From assembly GCF_002592005.1 (NCBI RefSeq), contig NZ_NVQF01000004.1:62001-126000 (forward strand): a DNA stretch of 64,000 nucleotides. The letters run 5' to 3'. The position numbers and the translations under genes are program-made. Positions 26,939 to 36,062 of this stretch are shown here, piece by piece (within the stretch, counting starts at the first letter, position 1; the number at the start of each line of letters is the position of its first letter). The notes under the pieces were generated by a model. That model was not told the DNA's origin. It saw only the letters and a program-made list of their open reading frames with translations, and did not search any database. The DNA comes from Mycolicibacterium palauense (GTDB taxonomy: Bacteria; Actinomycetota; Actinomycetes; Mycobacteriales; Mycobacteriaceae).

Positions 26939-28131
26939 CCACATCGGTCGCGGCCTACCTCACCTGGCCTCTGCTGGTCTTCATGGTCGTCGTCGTCGCG
27001 ATCCGCTACGCGTTCTTCAACAGCAGCCAGTACGAGATCTACCTCAACCACACGCTCGCGCTGATGGTCACCTCCAACTTGCTGCGCGAACACGCCATCC
27101 AAACCGTGCTGGCCGACCATACCCCGGTGTCCATCACTGCGGCCCAACAACTCTCACTGGCGGTCATGATCTTCGCCGCCGCCGAATTTCTGGGCTTCGT
27201 CACCCTCTGGACCGCACACTCCTCCGAGCTGGCCCGCCGGCGGCACCGCTACCACCGCGCCACCGCGGCCGTACTGGCCATCGGCTTCCTGATCGCCGCC
27301 ACCCCCGCCCGCCGCGCCGGCCAGACCCTCGAACGGTTCGGCGGCTGGTACAGCGTCGCCGCCTGGGCACTGCTCACCGGCATCTTCATCGCCCTGGCCT
27401 ACCGACTGCTCAAGATGGCCATCAAGGAGCTGCTCCGCCCCGACGCCAAACCCCGTGAACGTCTGCTGGCCGCCGGCGGCTTCGTCATCGGCATCGCCGT
27501 CGGCAGCACCAGCATCGACGCCGTCATCCTCGCCGCCCTCGAACAACTCGGATGGCTCCACACCGTCGACTTCCGACTGAATCTGCACGGCTCCAACATC
27601 TTCTGGGAAACCGTCGGCGTCAGCCTCATCGCCGCGGTCCCCGCCGCCAAGGCCATCACCGCACGCATCGGACTCGACGCCACCAGCCGCCACTGGCGGC
27701 TGCTGCAACCCCTGCGCGCGGACATGATCCACGCCGTCCCCGCCATCGCATTCGAGCTGCACACCTCCAGCAGCCGCCGCCAGAAAACGCCCCTGGACCT
27801 ACACCAGACGACGGTGCAGATCCGCGACGCCATCCTTCAACTGCGCGCCTACTTCCAGGACACCAACCAGGCGCAGGCCGACTCCTACCTTCAGCGCTAC
27901 GCGATCGCCCCGACCCACCGCGACGCCGCCCTGTCAGCATTGCAGCTGGCCAACGCCGTCCACGCCAAGCAAGCCGGCGCCTCCCCGACCACGGTCGACA
28001 CCGCCGTCATCCTGCAGTCCCGATCGACCAACCTCGAACAGGAAACCACCGAGCTGCTCCGCCTAGCCCGGTGGTGGTCCCACGCCCGACAAGAGGCCCA
28101 GCACAACTGGGCGAAGGAGATGAGCGAATAG
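26935..28131 (+). CDS. MAB_1171c-family multi-pass membrane protein
   Basis: 398 residues. About six or seven hydrophobic helices in the first 240 residues (for example WPLLVFMVVVVAIRYAFF, AVMIFAAAEFLGFVTLW), then a cytosolic helical domain with RRQKTPLDLHQT. This matches the MAB_1171c putative transporter family, typically found beside XRE/ImmA genes in actinobacteria. It may sense or move the signal that triggers ImmA; that is inference. Confidence 0.8.
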   Translation: MTTSVAAYLTWPLLVFMVVVVAIRYAFFNSSQYEIYLNHTLALMVTSNLLREHAIQTVLADHTPVSITAAQQLSLAVMIFAAAEFLGFVTLWTAHSSELARRRHRYHRATAAVLAIGFLIAATPARRAGQTLERFGGWYSVAAWALLTGIFIALAYRLLKMAIKELLRPDAKPRERLLAAGGFVIGIAVGSTSIDAVILAALEQLGWLHTVDFRLNLHGSNIFWETVGVSLIAAVPAAKAITARIGLDATSRHWRLLQPLRADMIHAVPAIAFELHTSSSRRQKTPLDLHQTTVQIRDAILQLRAYFQDTNQAQADSYLQRYAIAPTHRDAALSALQLANAVHAKQAGASPTTVDTAVILQSRSTNLEQETTELLRLARWWSHARQEAQHNWAKEMSE

Positions 28132-28133
28132 CC

Positions 28134-29537
28134 ATGCCCACCAACACCTCTGCCACCCTTCCCCACCCCCGCTGGCGCCTCCCGATCATCGGCGACCTGC
28201 TCACCATCGACCTCACCAAGCCCACCCAAGGCCTGGCCCGCGACATCGCCGCCCACAACGGCATCGTCGAGCAACGCATCTTCGACTTCCCCGTCATCGT
28301 CTTGTCCGACACCGGCCTGGTCAACGACGTCAACGACGAGAGCACCTGGGAGAAACACGTCGGGCACTCGCTGCGCAAGCTGCGCCCAGTCGCCGGCGAC
28401 GGCCTCTTCACCGCCTACAACGACGAGCCGAACTGGGCCACCGCCCACGCCATCCTCATGCCGGCGTTCACCAAGGCCGCGATGGAGTCCTACCACCCCA
28501 CCATGACCGCTACCGTCGCCGAACTGATCGACGCCTGGAGCACCCGCGCCGACACCGACACCTGGATCGACGTCCCCGCCGAATCCAACAGGCTCACCAC
28601 CGAGCTCGTCGCCCGCGCCGGCATCGGCCACTCGTTCAACAAACTCGACGACACCAGCGAGGACCCCTTCATCACCACGGTGCTGCGCGAACTCAAGTAC
28701 GCCAACCGCCGCACCGACGCGATCCCGTTCTACGAGAAGCTCTTCGGCAAGGGACAACGCGAGCAACACCAACAGGACAAGAAGTGGCTGCGCGAGCAGA
28801 TCGCGACCATCATCAACGACCGCCGCAACGCCGGCCCCCACACCGGGCCCGCCGACATGCTCGACCACATGCTCAACACCGCCAACCCGGCCACCGGCGC
28901 AACCCTCGACGACGCCAACATCACCAACCAGATCCTGACCCTGCTCGTCGCCGGCAGCGAAACCTCAGCCAACGCCATCGGCTTCGCACTGCACTACCTG
29001 GCCAACAACCCCGACATCGCCGCCGCCGCCCAGGCCGAGATCGACCGGCGCTGGCCCGAGCGGTCCTTCCCCGACATCGCCTTCGACGACGTAGCGCGCC
29101 TGCGTTACCTCCGCCGCGTCGTCGACGAGACCCTACGACTGTGGCCCGTCGCCCCCGGCTACTTCCGGCAAGCCAAAACCGACGCCACCATCGGCGACGG
29201 CAAGTACCACTTCGCCAAGGGCGACTGGGTTTTCGTTCTCCTGGTCGCCGCCCACCGCGACACCACTACCTGGGGCCCCGACGCCGACCGGTTCCGCCCG
29301 GACCGCTTCCTACCAGAGAACATCCGAGCCCTGCCGCCCCACATCTACAAGCCGTTCGGCACCGGCGCCCGCGCCTGCATCGGCCGCCAGTTCGCCCTCC
29401 ACGAGATCATGCTGACCCTGGCCGCCGTCCTGCACCAGTTCACCCTCGAACCCGAGCGCGGCTACCAACTCAAGGTCTCCGAGACCCTTACCCTCAAGCC
29501 CGACGAGCTACGACTGCGCCTACACCACCGGAGGTAA
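28134..29537 (+). CDS. Cytochrome P450, CYP102-like haem domain
   Basis: 467 residues. Oxygen-binding helix [12 protein letters not shown] (about 272), ExxR in DETLRLWP (about 332), and haem loop [16 protein letters not shown] with Cys ligand near 415. The loop and the ALHEIML that follows resemble the haem domain of CYP102-type fatty-acid hydroxylases, but there is no fused reductase, so an outside redox partner is needed. Starts 2 nt after the membrane-protein stop. It may make or modify a small lipid-like signal for this operon. Confidence 0.93.
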   Translation: MPTNTSATLPHPRWRLPIIGDLLTIDLTKPTQGLARDIAAHNGIVEQRIFDFPVIVLSDTGLVNDVNDESTWEKHVGHSLRKLRPVAGDGLFTAYNDEPNWATAHAILMPAFTKAAMESYHPTMTATVAELIDAWSTRADTDTWIDVPAESNRLTTELVARAGIGHSFNKLDDTSEDPFITTVLRELKYANRRTDAIPFYEKLFGKGQREQHQQDKKWLREQIATIINDRRNAGPHTGPADMLDHMLNTANPATGATLDDANITNQILTLLVAGSETSANAIGFALHYLANNPDIAAAAQAEIDRRWPERSFPDIAFDDVARLRYLRRVVDETLRLWPVAPGYFRQAKTDATIGDGKYHFAKGDWVFVLLVAAHRDTTTWGPDADRFRPDRFLPENIRALPPHIYKPFGTGARACIGRQFALHEIMLTLAAVLHQFTLEPERGYQLKVSETLTLKPDELRLRLHHRR

Positions 29538-29544
29538 CCCGAGC

Positions 29545-30231
29545 ATGCACGGCATCGAGGTCCTCGCCCGAGCCGGCATCTTCCAAGGCCTCACCCACGA
29601 CATCATCGTCACCCTCGCCACTCAACTCGACCCCATCCGCTTCCCTGAGGGGCGAACGATTTTCGCCGAGGGCGACCCCGGCGACCGGCTCTACGTCATC
29701 CTCGACGGCAAGGTGAAGATCGGCTGCTGCACACCCGACGGCCGTGAAAGCCTCCTGGCCATCATGGGACCCGCCGACATGTTCGGCGAACTCGCCGTCT
29801 TCGACCCCGGCCCACGCACCTCCACGGTCACAGCCCTAACCGACGTCGAAGCCGTCGCCGCCGACCGCACAGCACTCACCCACTGGACCCGAGCCCACCC
29901 CGAGATCGGCGAGCAACTCCTCCGTGTACTGGCACGCCGCCTACGCCGCACCAACGACATCCTGTGCGGCATCATCTTCACTGACGTCCCCGGCCGCGTC
30001 GCCGGCCAACTCCTGCACCTCGCGCAACGTTTCGGCGTCCGCGGCGGCGACGCCCTGCGCATCGACCACGATCTCACCCAGTCCGAGATCGCCCAGCTCG
30101 TCGGCTCCTCACGCGAGACCGTCAACAAGGCCCTGTCCACCTTCGCCGACCGCGGCTGGATCCGCGTCACCGGCAAGACCGTCCTGATCGTCGACCCCGA
30201 GCAGTTGGCGCGCCGGGCCCGCCACCACTGA
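29545..30231 (+). CDS. Crp/Fnr-family regulator
   Basis: 228 residues. Cyclic-nucleotide-binding-like barrel (about 20-115, with [19 protein letters not shown]), a long dimer helix, then a winged helix-turn-helix with [19 protein letters not shown]. Seven nt after the P450 gene; last gene of the operon. The ligand is not evident. Confidence 0.92.
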   Translation: MHGIEVLARAGIFQGLTHDIIVTLATQLDPIRFPEGRTIFAEGDPGDRLYVILDGKVKIGCCTPDGRESLLAIMGPADMFGELAVFDPGPRTSTVTALTDVEAVAADRTALTHWTRAHPEIGEQLLRVLARRLRRTNDILCGIIFTDVPGRVAGQLLHLAQRFGVRGGDALRIDHDLTQSEIAQLVGSSRETVNKALSTFADRGWIRVTGKTVLIVDPEQLARRARHH

Positions 30232-30326
30232 TTTCACCCGAGGGCCACCCGAGATCGCCCGCGCTTCAACGACTCCACAGCCGCTCTCGCGCGCGTATTC
30301 GACACGCCCATAGATGGAGAAACTTT

Positions 30327-30352
30327 ACGAACACCGGTGTCCGGCTGTTCGT
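30327..30352 (+). terminator. Hairpin downstream of the Crp-ending operon
   Basis: ACGAACACCGG pairs with CCGG(C)TGTTCGT around a TGT loop (one bulged base). It lies 96 nt after the crp stop, with no U-tract, as usual for mycobacterial terminators. Confidence 0.45.
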
Positions 30353-30590
30353 GTACCACGGCCCCTTCTCTGCCGTTTGCTCCAGGCTGTCCTGGCCATT
30401 CGTCGGAAGCTGCCCTTCCGCTTCCCCGCGACTGGACACCCCACCGCACAGGGTGACCGTCTCCGAGCAGGGCGGATACCGGACCCGTTGATGGAACCCG
30501 AATTCAGCGGTGCATGGGTCACGAACTGGAAAGCGCCCGTGACCAGGCGTTCGAGCACCCGCAAACCGGGGTCGGGGCGGGGATGGATGG

Positions 30591-30615
30591 GGGGACGTGT
30601 CACCGTCATGTCCCC
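30591..30615. repeat. Two dispersed motifs arranged as an inverted repeat
   Basis: GGGGACGTG and CATGTCCCC face each other across a TCACCGT core, a near-perfect 25-bp palindrome. This is the only place where two copies are fused, so it is the best candidate for a primary operator. Confidence 0.7.
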
Positions 30616-30820
30616 GACGACCAACCGGCCGGCGGCATCCGCCCAGGTCGCCATCACTCTCCTGGAGGACTCGGCGCCCACACGCCGGGAAAAGCCGCAA
30701 CCATTCCACCGACTTTTCGGCAAAACTCCAGAGAGTTTATTCAATCAGCAAACTCTCCCATGTGCCTTGACCAGACCGCGCGGCACTAGCCGAGCCGATT
30801 CCGCAATAGCTGCACCACAG

Positions 30821-30835
30821 CGGGGACATGGCATA
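30821..30835 (-). repeat. Dispersed motif (minus: TATGCCATGTCCCCG)
   Basis: 101 bp upstream of the gene at 30936, pointing away from it. Confidence 0.6.
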
Positions 30836-30935
30836 CACGCTGTTCAGTCGGGGTTGCCCAGCATCAACGTCACCCAACGGCCTGTCGGGAACCCCTACTC
30901 TTCACATCAACACCCATCCCAGCAAAGGTGACACG

Positions 30936-31826
30936 ATGACCGCCCCGACGATGCACCCCCTCGACGCACAGACCGCTGACCTCCTCGCCGACTTCATCGC
31001 CCAAATGACATCAGCCGGTATCGCAGAGCAGCGGCACGTCTTCGGCTACTTCAGCACCCATCCGCACCTCTACCTGGAACCCATGCCCAACGTCACCGCC
31101 ACCGGCTGGTACATCCCCACCGACATCGGTCCAGCACCGGGCTACGTCGTAACCCGCGACAATCACGCGTTCCCCCTCACACAACCCCGCGACCTCGCCC
31201 ACGGCTCCGTGCCCCGCGTCCCGCACCTCGAACTGCCCCTCGTCGCCGACAACCCGGCACTCGAAGACTGGACCCACGTCCTGCACTCCTGCATCCGCGA
31301 AGCAGCCGAGGCCTACATCGACCTGGACGCCCGCGCCGCCAGCCTCGACGACCGCGCCGACATACAAACCGTCCGCTTCATCAATCGAATGCGCCACGAC
31401 AACATCGCACCAACCCGCCAAACCTTCATCCATCTCGATGACCTGGAACTAGACGAATACCCCGAAGCACAACCGCTGGCCGGAATCGAGACCATCGGAT
31501 GGCTCCTCCAACCATCACCCAACGCGTCAATCACCAACTGCGACAACGAACCCCTGGACCCAGCGGACCGCTCGTACGTCATCACCCCCGAAGGCTCCGC
31601 CTACTACCTGCGCCAGCCCACCGCGCTGGCGTACAGAGACGCAGCACAACCCACCGCCCGTGTCCCCCAGGCATACGAACGCCCCTTCGTCGGGCCACTC
31701 AACGAGATCGAAGGCAGCCGCGCCCAAGATGCCGACGAGATCGAGGACTACATCGCCACCATCTGCTACAGCATCGACATCCACGACGCCGCCATCACCA
31801 AAGCCCACCCATCACGACGGCGATAG
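30936..31826 (+). CDS. Hypothetical protein, 296 aa
   Basis: ATG behind AAAGGTG. An acidic soluble protein with two similar beta-rich halves: GWYIPTDIGPAPGYVVTRDNH (about 58-78) resembles GWLLQPSPNAS, then SYVITPEGSAYYL (about 190-225), suggesting an internal duplication. No signal peptide. No family recognised. Confidence 0.65.
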   Translation: MTAPTMHPLDAQTADLLADFIAQMTSAGIAEQRHVFGYFSTHPHLYLEPMPNVTATGWYIPTDIGPAPGYVVTRDNHAFPLTQPRDLAHGSVPRVPHLELPLVADNPALEDWTHVLHSCIREAAEAYIDLDARAASLDDRADIQTVRFINRMRHDNIAPTRQTFIHLDDLELDEYPEAQPLAGIETIGWLLQPSPNASITNCDNEPLDPADRSYVITPEGSAYYLRQPTALAYRDAAQPTARVPQAYERPFVGPLNEIEGSRAQDADEIEDYIATICYSIDIHDAAITKAHPSRRR

Positions 31827-31988
31827 CCCATACGCGCTATCCCCAGCAAACTCCCACCTGCCATCATGCCTCGACCGCGCAAGCAGCGCATTCACCGCTC
31901 GACCTCGGCGATGAGCAAGCATCATCTCGACCTCCCAGCTACGCCACCAAGAAAGCCACGCACGAAAGCCGATCCCACCTCACATTCG

Positions 31989-32243
31989 TCAGCGCGGCCG
32001 CTGGGGCTGCGCCCAGATCAGCTCCCACCACCCGCACTCGAGTTCGGTCACGACGTGCGCCATGTGCTCCACGATCGCTCCGTACCGCATCGGGTGCGCG
32101 ACGATGCACCCGTTGTCTCCCACACCGATCTCCGCGCCACACGCGGGACACCACTGATCCGCCGAATCGGGAGCCGACGGGGGAATCGCATCACTGCCCG
32201 GACACAGCTTCCTCACCAAGCGCCGCCGAACGCCTGATGTCAC
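31989..32243 (-). CDS. Small zinc-finger-like protein, 84 aa
   Basis: CPACGAEIGVGDNGCIVAH carries a C-x2-C...C...H set likely to bind zinc. The tail ends ELIWAQPQRPR. Start overlaps the stop of the upstream gene. Phage-like small gene, function unknown. Confidence 0.6.
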   Translation of the reverse strand: MTSGVRRRLVRKLCPGSDAIPPSAPDSADQWCPACGAEIGVGDNGCIVAHPMRYGAIVEHMAHVVTELECGWWELIWAQPQRPR

Positions 32244-32770
32244 TGTCTCGCCGCCGATCTCGCCGACCGCGACGACACCGGACGCGCGCAGGCCGCCTCA
32301 GCCCGAACCGCGTGATCGAGTAGGCGTCGGATCGCGCGGAGTTCCACGAGGTTGGCATCCAATGCCCTGCCGGCGATCTCCACGTCGCGGATCGACCGGG
32401 TGGCCGCCAACGCCGCCCCGAGCGCATCCAGGCGCGCCATCACCATCGGAAAACTCGGATACTCCTCGTCGACGTCACCCGTCTGCGCGGCGTCGAGATC
32501 CACGGCCGCGGCCATCTCCACATCCGTGGGATCACCCAGGAGCCGCCAGAACACGTCCTGACAGTCCCCGCCGGGGCGGATGCGCTCCACCACCCCCAGC
32601 CGATCAAGCGCGCACAGCTGCGGGTAGATCCGGTAGCCGGTCTCGTCGTACCGGCGGGCGCCCAGCAGTTCGCACACGCGGCGCGTGGAGGCCGGTGTCG
32701 ACCCCTCGCCGCGCAGCGCCGCCACGATCCGCTCCCGCAGGGCGACGGTCTGCGGCGACGGCCTACCCAT
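32240..32770 (-). CDS. Winged-helix-like hypothetical protein, 176 aa
   Basis: MGRPSPQTVALRERIVAAL, then VCELLGARRYDE and YPQLCALDRLGVVERIRP, read like a winged helix-turn-helix; FWRLLGD marks the wing. The C-terminal half is a helical bundle. Probably DNA-binding. Overlaps both neighbours. Confidence 0.6.
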   Translation of the reverse strand: MGRPSPQTVALRERIVAALRGEGSTPASTRRVCELLGARRYDETGYRIYPQLCALDRLGVVERIRPGGDCQDVFWRLLGDPTDVEMAAAVDLDAAQTGDVDEEYPSFPMVMARLDALGAALAATRSIRDVEIAGRALDANLVELRAIRRLLDHAVRAEAACARPVSSRSARSAARQ

Positions 32771-33068
32771 GACCGTCCCGAACGGAGTCCACGCTGCCGT
32801 TGTCCTCCGCGTCTGGCTCATCGCAGGATCCGCTGTTGACCGCGGCCACCCCGGCGGCGGTGAGAACCCAGCTGCGCGGCTGCCCCCACGAGTACGGCTC
32901 GATGAGCCCGCGCTGCCTCAGTGAGCGAATGGTGGCGCCGGGGATCCCCAGACCGGTGGTGTCGAGGTAGCTGTCGCCGCCCGCGGGTGAGCGGCCGTCG
33001 GCGATCATGAGCATCGTCACGCGCTGCGACCAGCTCAACGGCCTCGTCCTCATGACCTCGATCCCCAC
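32763..33068 (-). CDS. Winged-helix-like hypothetical protein, 101 aa
   Basis: WSQRVTMLMIADGRS, then IRSLRQRGLIEPYSWG and SWVLTAAGVAAV, suggest a short winged helix; the tail is acidic. GTG start at 33068, with an alternative ATG at 33053. Part of the minus-strand small-gene operon. Confidence 0.55.
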   Translation of the reverse strand: MGIEVMRTRPLSWSQRVTMLMIADGRSPAGGDSYLDTTGLGIPGATIRSLRQRGLIEPYSWGQPRSWVLTAAGVAAVNSGSCDEPDAEDNGSVDSVRDGHG

Positions 33069-33080
33069 ATCCCGTGCCTG

Positions 33081-33443
33081 TTACGCGGACAGCCCGCCAT
33101 TCGGGTGCCACAGCAGGACCAGCGGACCGCGCAAGTACTTGCTGCTCCAGGGGAACGGCCGGTCCTCGCCGAAGACGACCCCGTTCTCCTCGTCGAACCG
33201 CGCCACGATCGACCCGTCGGCCTTGTTGAAAGCCACTGCGCGAACCGGGACGTCGGCGGCGTCCGCGACGGTCCTGAGAGCCTCGATTGCCCGCAGCGCC
33301 GCTTCGGCGAGGTGGCGAACTTGGTCAACGTCGGCGTCAGTGGGCTCACCGGTCAGCTTGCGATCCTTGAACCGCTCGGCGCAGATCGCCCGCGCGACAG
33401 CGGAAACCGTTGCGTTGTCGGCCCATCCAACTGTGGCGCTCAT
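33081..33443 (-). CDS. Hypothetical protein, 120 aa
   Basis: A helical N-terminal half (VRHLAEAALRAIEALRTVADAA) and a beta C-terminal half (AVAFNKADGSIVARFDEENGVVFG, PLVLLWHPNGG). No family recognised. Confidence 0.6.
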   Translation of the reverse strand: MSATVGWADNATVSAVARAICAERFKDRKLTGEPTDADVDQVRHLAEAALRAIEALRTVADAADVPVRAVAFNKADGSIVARFDEENGVVFGEDRPFPWSSKYLRGPLVLLWHPNGGLSA

Positions 33444-33468
33444 CGTTCTCCCGTCGCTGCTCCGTCGT

Positions 33469-34155
33469 CTACCGCGGGTTGTGGTCGCCGGCGAGGTGAC
33501 GCTGCCACGTCTCCTCGAACTCCGCCAACGCTTCCGTCTTCTGCTCGGCGAGGTATCCGGCGTACTCGTCGGGGTGAGCTGCCTTCAGCCTCGCCAACGC
33601 GCGGCCGGCGCACGGTGAGATCGCGTTGTGTCGCATGATCGTTCGGCGGACACCGCAACCGCATTCGGTCGCGTCATCCGGCGGCCGGATCGCATCCTGG
33701 TCCAGGTCGATGACCTCGTGCTCGCTACGACCAACACCGTCACCGCTTCCGGCCTCGGTGATGGTTCCGCCGGTCGCCGTGAGCCACTCGCACGCCAGAT
33801 GCCTTGTGACGAAGGGCCCGCCGATCTGCGTCCACCGAGGCTCACCCGACCACTCCGGACTCGGAGGATTCGCCCGGTTGACGAAGAACTCGCCGCCAGG
33901 CGACTTCCGCAGCCAGTACTGACGGCCATCGCGGGTCACGGTGTGCCGGATCCCCGCGGCTGCAGCATCCGGCGACAGTCCCTGCTTCCATGTGTCGTAG
34001 AACTCGTCGAGCGAGTAACCGTCGGCCTCTCCGTCGCCGTCCGCCGAGTGACCGAGGATCGACTCGACGGCATCGATCCAGCGCTCCCACTCCGTCGGCT
34101 CGCACGCCGCCGACTCGTAGGCCCAGATGTCTGCGTGGTCGGTACCCGCGCTCAT
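33469..34155 (-). CDS. Hypothetical protein, 228 aa
   Basis: An N-terminal acidic helical part (WERWIDAVESILGHSADG), a middle strand region (GRQYWLRKSPGGEFFVN), and a Cys-containing C-terminal part (ATECGCGVRR, ISPCAGRALARLKAAHPDEYAGYLAEQ). Possibly zinc-binding. Starts 2 nt after the upstream stop. Confidence 0.6.
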   Translation of the reverse strand: MSAGTDHADIWAYESAACEPTEWERWIDAVESILGHSADGDGEADGYSLDEFYDTWKQGLSPDAAAAGIRHTVTRDGRQYWLRKSPGGEFFVNRANPPSPEWSGEPRWTQIGGPFVTRHLACEWLTATGGTITEAGSGDGVGRSEHEVIDLDQDAIRPPDDATECGCGVRRTIMRHNAISPCAGRALARLKAAHPDEYAGYLAEQKTEALAEFEETWQRHLAGDHNPR

Positions 34156-34157
34156 CG

Positions 34158-34412
34158 CTACGCTCCAGCCCGCGGCCGGACCGGTGCCGGGTCGTAGCAC
34201 CCCCGGTGCCCATCGTTCGAGTAGTGCTCGGTAGCTCCCTCACACCCGCGGGGACAGCCACCACCGTCGGTGCGGCCGCCACCCGAGTGCGGGCACACAC
34301 CGCGCTGCTGCCCATCGCGGTCCTCGTCGAGGTGATGAATCGGCAGCGCATCGTCGGGGAAGAACTCCTCGTCGTCTGCCGGGGTCTGCTCCACCAATGC
34401 CTCGTCCGCCAT
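34158..34412 (-). CDS. Cys/His-rich small protein, 84 aa
   Basis: ATG with a GAAGGAG site. An acidic first half, then CPHSGGG, CPRGC, HYSNDGHRGC: a dense Cys/His cluster likely to bind metal. No family recognised. Confidence 0.5.
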   Translation of the reverse strand: MADEALVEQTPADDEEFFPDDALPIHHLDEDRDGQQRGVCPHSGGGRTDGGGCPRGCEGATEHYSNDGHRGCYDPAPVRPRAGA

Positions 34413-34422
34413 GTCGACTCCT

Positions 34423-34767
34423 TCAGGTTGTTCGTGATTGTCCGCCGACGGGCCGACACGTCCAGGCGACGCCTCGATCGTCTGGCGCCGAATGTCCTCG
34501 GCAGAAACCCCCGGAAGCGGCCCCTTGGCCATCACCGTCTGCATCAACGACGTGATCCGCTCGCGCACCTCGACCTGCACCTGTGCCCGCAGCTCCGACG
34601 ACTCGATCGCGGCCGCCACCAGCTCGTCGGCCTTTGGCGTCGGCCGCATCGGCCGGCAGGAAGAGGTTGCAGCCCGTCGACGCTCCCGAGGTGAATCCGT
34701 CGTACCAGACGTGAATGAGCGCCTGCTCCAACGACATTCCATAAACCGGTGTGGCACCGTCGGCCAT
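34423..34767 (-). pseudogene. Frameshifted gene (MADGATPVYG start)
   Basis: ATG 34767 with an AAGGAG site opens MADGATPVYGMSLEQALIHVW and reads well to about 34640 (PADAADAK). From there the plausible protein continues in another frame (ADELVAAAIESSELRAQV, then ERITSLMQTVMAKGP). Removing one A from GCCAAAGGCC joins the two frames as ADAK-ADELV. A one-base insertion or a sequencing error is likely. The unshifted frame stops at 34423, right before the next ribosome site. Confidence 0.55.
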
Positions 34768-34845
34768 GACAGCTCCTTCCCCTCGCCTTTGTTCGAGTAT
34801 GGGCGCCGCACTTGCGGTGACACCGTTCCGCCGCCCAGTCAATAT

Positions 34846-34861
34846 CGGGGGACGCGCCGTT
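34846..34861 (-). repeat. Dispersed motif (minus: AACGGCGCGTCCCCC)
   Basis: 53 bp downstream of the 89-aa gene stop, same orientation. Confidence 0.5.
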
Positions 34862-34913
34862 ACTGCAGGTCACACACCTACGCATGCGCGCACAGTGCGC
34901 GCGGATGCTGGGA

Positions 34914-35183
34914 TTACGTGAACTTGAGAGCTGTGCCCGGAGGGGCTGGATCCGAGGTCTCCACCACACCGATCCAGGCAGCGGGGCTGTACCGCCACAC
35001 CTGCTGCCGCTCGCCGAGTCGATCCTTCACGACAATCGTCACCGTCAACACCCCGGCGCCATCCTGCCCGATGACATACGACTCACCCGCGTCGGAATCC
35101 AGCGACAGGAACCGCCCATCGGCAAGTTGCACAACGGTTCCCGTCGTCGGCTGCTGAGCGGCCAGCGCCTCTAAGAACTCCAT
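34914..35183 (-). CDS. Hypothetical protein, 89 aa
   Basis: A beta-rich small protein (GTVVQLADGRFLSLDSD, GVLTVTIVVKDRLGE, QVWRYSPAAWIGVVE) that looks like a small barrel. No family recognised. Good ribosome site (GAGAAGAGGGG). Confidence 0.6.
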   Translation of the reverse strand: MEFLEALAAQQPTTGTVVQLADGRFLSLDSDAGESYVIGQDGAGVLTVTIVVKDRLGERQQVWRYSPAAWIGVVETSDPAPPGTALKFT

Positions 35184-35218
35184 CCCTCGTCCCCTCTTCT
35201 CTCCACCAACACGGACGT

Positions 35219-35449
35219 TTACGCTGCGCCGCCGGCGATCAGTGTCAGCGCCGGCCGCCCAACCGTCTCCGGCGTCGCGGCGGGCTCTTCGTTGAGCATG
35301 TCGTAGGCAGCCGAGCGGATCGTGACAATCTCCAGGGGCCCCAGGTCATTTAGTCGGCCCAGATAGTCGGCGATCTCCTGCGGGTCCATACCCTCATCCA
35401 GGAAGCCCCGGATCACGTTGCGCTGCAGTATGTTCAACACCTTCTCCAC
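35219..35449 (-). CDS. Small protein with LDEGM-AYDMLN signature, 76 aa
   Basis: Paralogue of the 61-aa protein at 14788-14973: LDEGM, IADYLGRLNDLGPLEIV, IRSAAYDMLNEEP align without gaps. A longer Pro/Thr tail follows. Lies 11 nt downstream of vapC on the same strand, so it may be co-transcribed with the TA pair. Confidence 0.6.
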   Translation of the reverse strand: MEKVLNILQRNVIRGFLDEGMDPQEIADYLGRLNDLGPLEIVTIRSAAYDMLNEEPAATPETVGRPALTLIAGGAA

Positions 35450-35460
35450 CTCCTTGCAAT

Positions 35461-35844
35461 CTAGTTCGCTACACGCAGTACCGGGCAGCGCGCCGCAGTG
35501 ACCGCGCTGAGCTTCGCATCAGCGGTGACCACCGCACAGTCGAGCGCTTCGGCTAGCGCCACATACGACGCGGCGGCGGTGTCGAGGACCTCCCGTAGCT
35601 CCCACACCCGCGTCAGCAGCCCACGGCCGCTGACGCGCCGGACCCCCAGGCCCCGCCACGCCACGAACGCGGCCTGCGCCGCACCCTCGTCGATTCGGCC
35701 ATGAACCAAACAGCCTCGCAGGCCGTTGACCACCTCGACGTCGATCACCTCAGGTGCCCACACCCGCTCGGCGGCCAGGCGTTCACGAGCCTGACCGTCG
35801 TTGAGCAGAGCGGCCACCGCCGCCGAAGCGTCCATGACGATCAT
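35461..35844 (-). CDS. vapC: VapC PIN-domain toxin (second pair)
   Basis: 127 residues, normal PIN size. Asp5 in MIVMDASAAV, Glu in IDVEVVNGL, Asp in LDTAAASYV, and Asp in VTADAKL supply the metal-binding acids. Predicted RNase. Overlaps vapB by 4 nt. Confidence 0.92.
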   Translation of the reverse strand: MIVMDASAAVAALLNDGQARERLAAERVWAPEVIDVEVVNGLRGCLVHGRIDEGAAQAAFVAWRGLGVRRVSGRGLLTRVWELREVLDTAAASYVALAEALDCAVVTADAKLSAVTAARCPVLRVAN

Positions 35845-36062
35845 GTCCCCGCGCGACCTTCATCGACCGCGGCAATGATCTCCTCGGCGGCGACACCGAG
35901 GTCCGGCAACGCGGCCAGCAGGTCGGCGTTGTCGGCACGTCGAGACGATTCAGCCAGCTCCCGCGCGGCGTAGGCGTTCACCGAGATGCGCTCTCGGGCC
36001 GCTAGGAGCGCGAGCCGGTCTGCGACGTCTTGAGGGACGTCTCGTAGGTAAACAGTCGCCAT
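35841..36062 (-). CDS. vapB: FitA/VapB-type antitoxin
   Basis: 73 residues. MATVYLRDVPQDVADRLALLA, then RISVNAYAARELAE, is a ribbon-helix-helix of FitA/VapB type; the acidic tail (EEIIAAVDEG) neutralises VapC. Leaderless start at 36062 with the -10 box inside the operator upstream. Confidence 0.88.
   Translation of the reverse strand: MATVYLRDVPQDVADRLALLAARERISVNAYAARELAESSRRADNADLLAALPDLGVAAEEIIAAVDEGRAGT

Larger units (their letters stand above)
30232..30935. other. Long intergenic region with palindromic motif pair
   Basis: 704 bp between the crp stop and the next gene. It holds the hairpin at 30327-30352, the inverted motif pair at 30591-30615, and a third motif at 30821-30835. A minus-strand frame in this gap looks partly protein-like but has no ribosome site or family match, so I do not call it. 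Confidence 0.5.

Noticed and set aside
30325..30744. Minus-strand frame with a partly protein-like stretch (ATWADAAGRLVVGDM)
   Set aside because: No ribosome site, no recognisable family, and it spans the palindromic motif pair; could be a decayed gene but cannot be supported.
35836..35851. GACGATCATGTCCCCG in the vapB/vapC overlap as a motif copy
   Set aside because: It matches only the CATGTCCCCG half, has one extra base, and is constrained by the overlapping stop and start codons.
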